NCBI GenBank assembly: GCA_005879945.1
Contig: VBHX01000023.1
Span: forward strand, 1-48,206
Direction of reading: 5' to 3'
From: Chloroflexota bacterium
GTDB taxonomy: Bacteria > Chloroflexota > Dormibacteria > Dormibacterales > Dormibacteraceae
DNA length: 48,206 bases
Position 1 is the stretch's first letter; each line of letters begins with the position of its first letter. A model generated the notes under the pieces. It saw only the letters and a list, made by a program, of their open reading frames with translations. It did no database searches and was not told where the DNA came from. Below are positions 48,019 through 48,206 of this stretch, one piece after another. Position numbers and translations under genes: made by a program.

Positions 48019-48206
48019 ATGCCGTTAAACGCTGATGTCAGCTTCACGTGGGTCGGGCACGGCACCTGGAAGGTTCGCAGCGCGAGGCGCAAAGACATCC
48101 TTATCGACCCGTGGGTGATGAACAATCCGGTCGCGCCAGACAAGCTGAAAACGGTCGATCGATGCGACCTGATGCTCATCACGCACGGTCACTTCGACCA
48201 CGTGCA
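48019..48206 (+). CDS. Metallo-beta-lactamase-fold hydrolase, cut by window edge
   Basis: The first 62 codons are visible. DVSFTWVGHGTWKVRSARRK and DILIDPWVMNNP match the start of UPF0173/UlaG-like metal-dependent hydrolases, and LMLITHGHFDHV carries the HxHxDH zinc motif. The ATG at 48019 has GGGGAGGA 6 to 8 bases upstream, a strong ribosome-binding site. The rest lies beyond the window. Confidence 0.88.
   Translation, partial: MPLNADVSFTWVGHGTWKVRSARRKDILIDPWVMNNPVAPDKLKTVDRCDLMLITHGHFDHV

Noticed and set aside
1-48206. CRISPR array, tRNA, rRNA, insertion sequence or prophage genes
   Set aside because: No regularly spaced direct repeats, cloverleaf-like segments, transposase or phage structural genes were found on reading both strands.

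Overview
The window is a gene-dense, high-GC chromosomal stretch with no tRNA, rRNA, CRISPR array, insertion sequence or phage gene that I can see. It carries a complete set for making phosphatidylinositol-type lipids (ino1, two PatA-like acyltransferases, a PimA-like mannosyltransferase, a CDP-alcohol phosphotransferase), an F420 cluster (fgd-cofC-cofE-cofD), an Mca/MshB-like deacetylase and many starts that look leaderless. These are typical of Actinobacteria and of neighbouring soil lineages such as Candidatus Dormibacterota or deep Chloroflexota. The stand-alone CofE (no FbiB reductase domain) and the mixed gene order argue for one of the latter, but the phylum is an inference.

Layout. 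1-6.1 kb: acyl-CoA metabolism (two acyl-CoA dehydrogenases, a YciI protein, a luciferase-like monooxygenase) around a MarR-MFS efflux pair. 6.4-8.8 kb: a ribbon-helix-helix protein fused to Clp N-domains, a PHP protein with a PolX-like N-terminus but no polymerase, and folE. 8.8-14.1 kb: the inositol-lipid operon, opened by an ArsR-family regulator whose start codon lies inside a palindromic operator. 14.1-19.2 kb: a tightly overlapping run of housekeeping genes (holB, hisC, HD, D-2-hydroxyacid dehydrogenase, HAD, LmbE). 19.2-26.1 kb: RDD protein, ispH, MaoC protein, GGDEF protein, a broken Nudix gene, MFS, sirtuin, BirA and a small membrane protein. 26.1-29.4 kb: the F420 operon. 29.4-33.4 kb: a tryptophan-repeat membrane protein, YqeY, endonuclease III, a radical SAM protein with two small unknown proteins, and a DUF4870-like protein. 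33.6-37.9 kb: a Ser/Thr kinase facing a CHASE2 nucleotide cyclase, then a DUF72 protein. 37.9-48.2 kb: SDR, zinc alcohol dehydrogenase, GMC oxidoreductase, YgjP-like metalloprotease, GH15 glycosidase, acyl-CoA carboxylase beta subunit, LysR regulator, GT87 mannosyltransferase-like protein and the start of a metallo-beta-lactamase-fold hydrolase.

How it fits together. The lipid operon would carry out inositol-phosphate synthesis, PI headgroup transfer, mannosylation and acylation in one transcript. The F420 operon would build the deazaflavin side chain and reduce the cofactor with glucose-6-phosphate; the two luciferase-like proteins are potential F420 users. Acyl-CoA dehydrogenases, the MaoC protein and the carboxyltransferase point to fatty-acid or branched-chain acyl-CoA turnover.

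The most striking signal is regulatory. Three divergent gene pairs are separated by only 19-26 bp, and each gap contains a 7-mer of the form TANNNTA that reads as a -10 element on both strands. In two of them both start codons sit where transcription should begin. Many other genes show TANNNT 6-12 bp before the start codon. This suggests very compact, symmetric, leaderless promoters.
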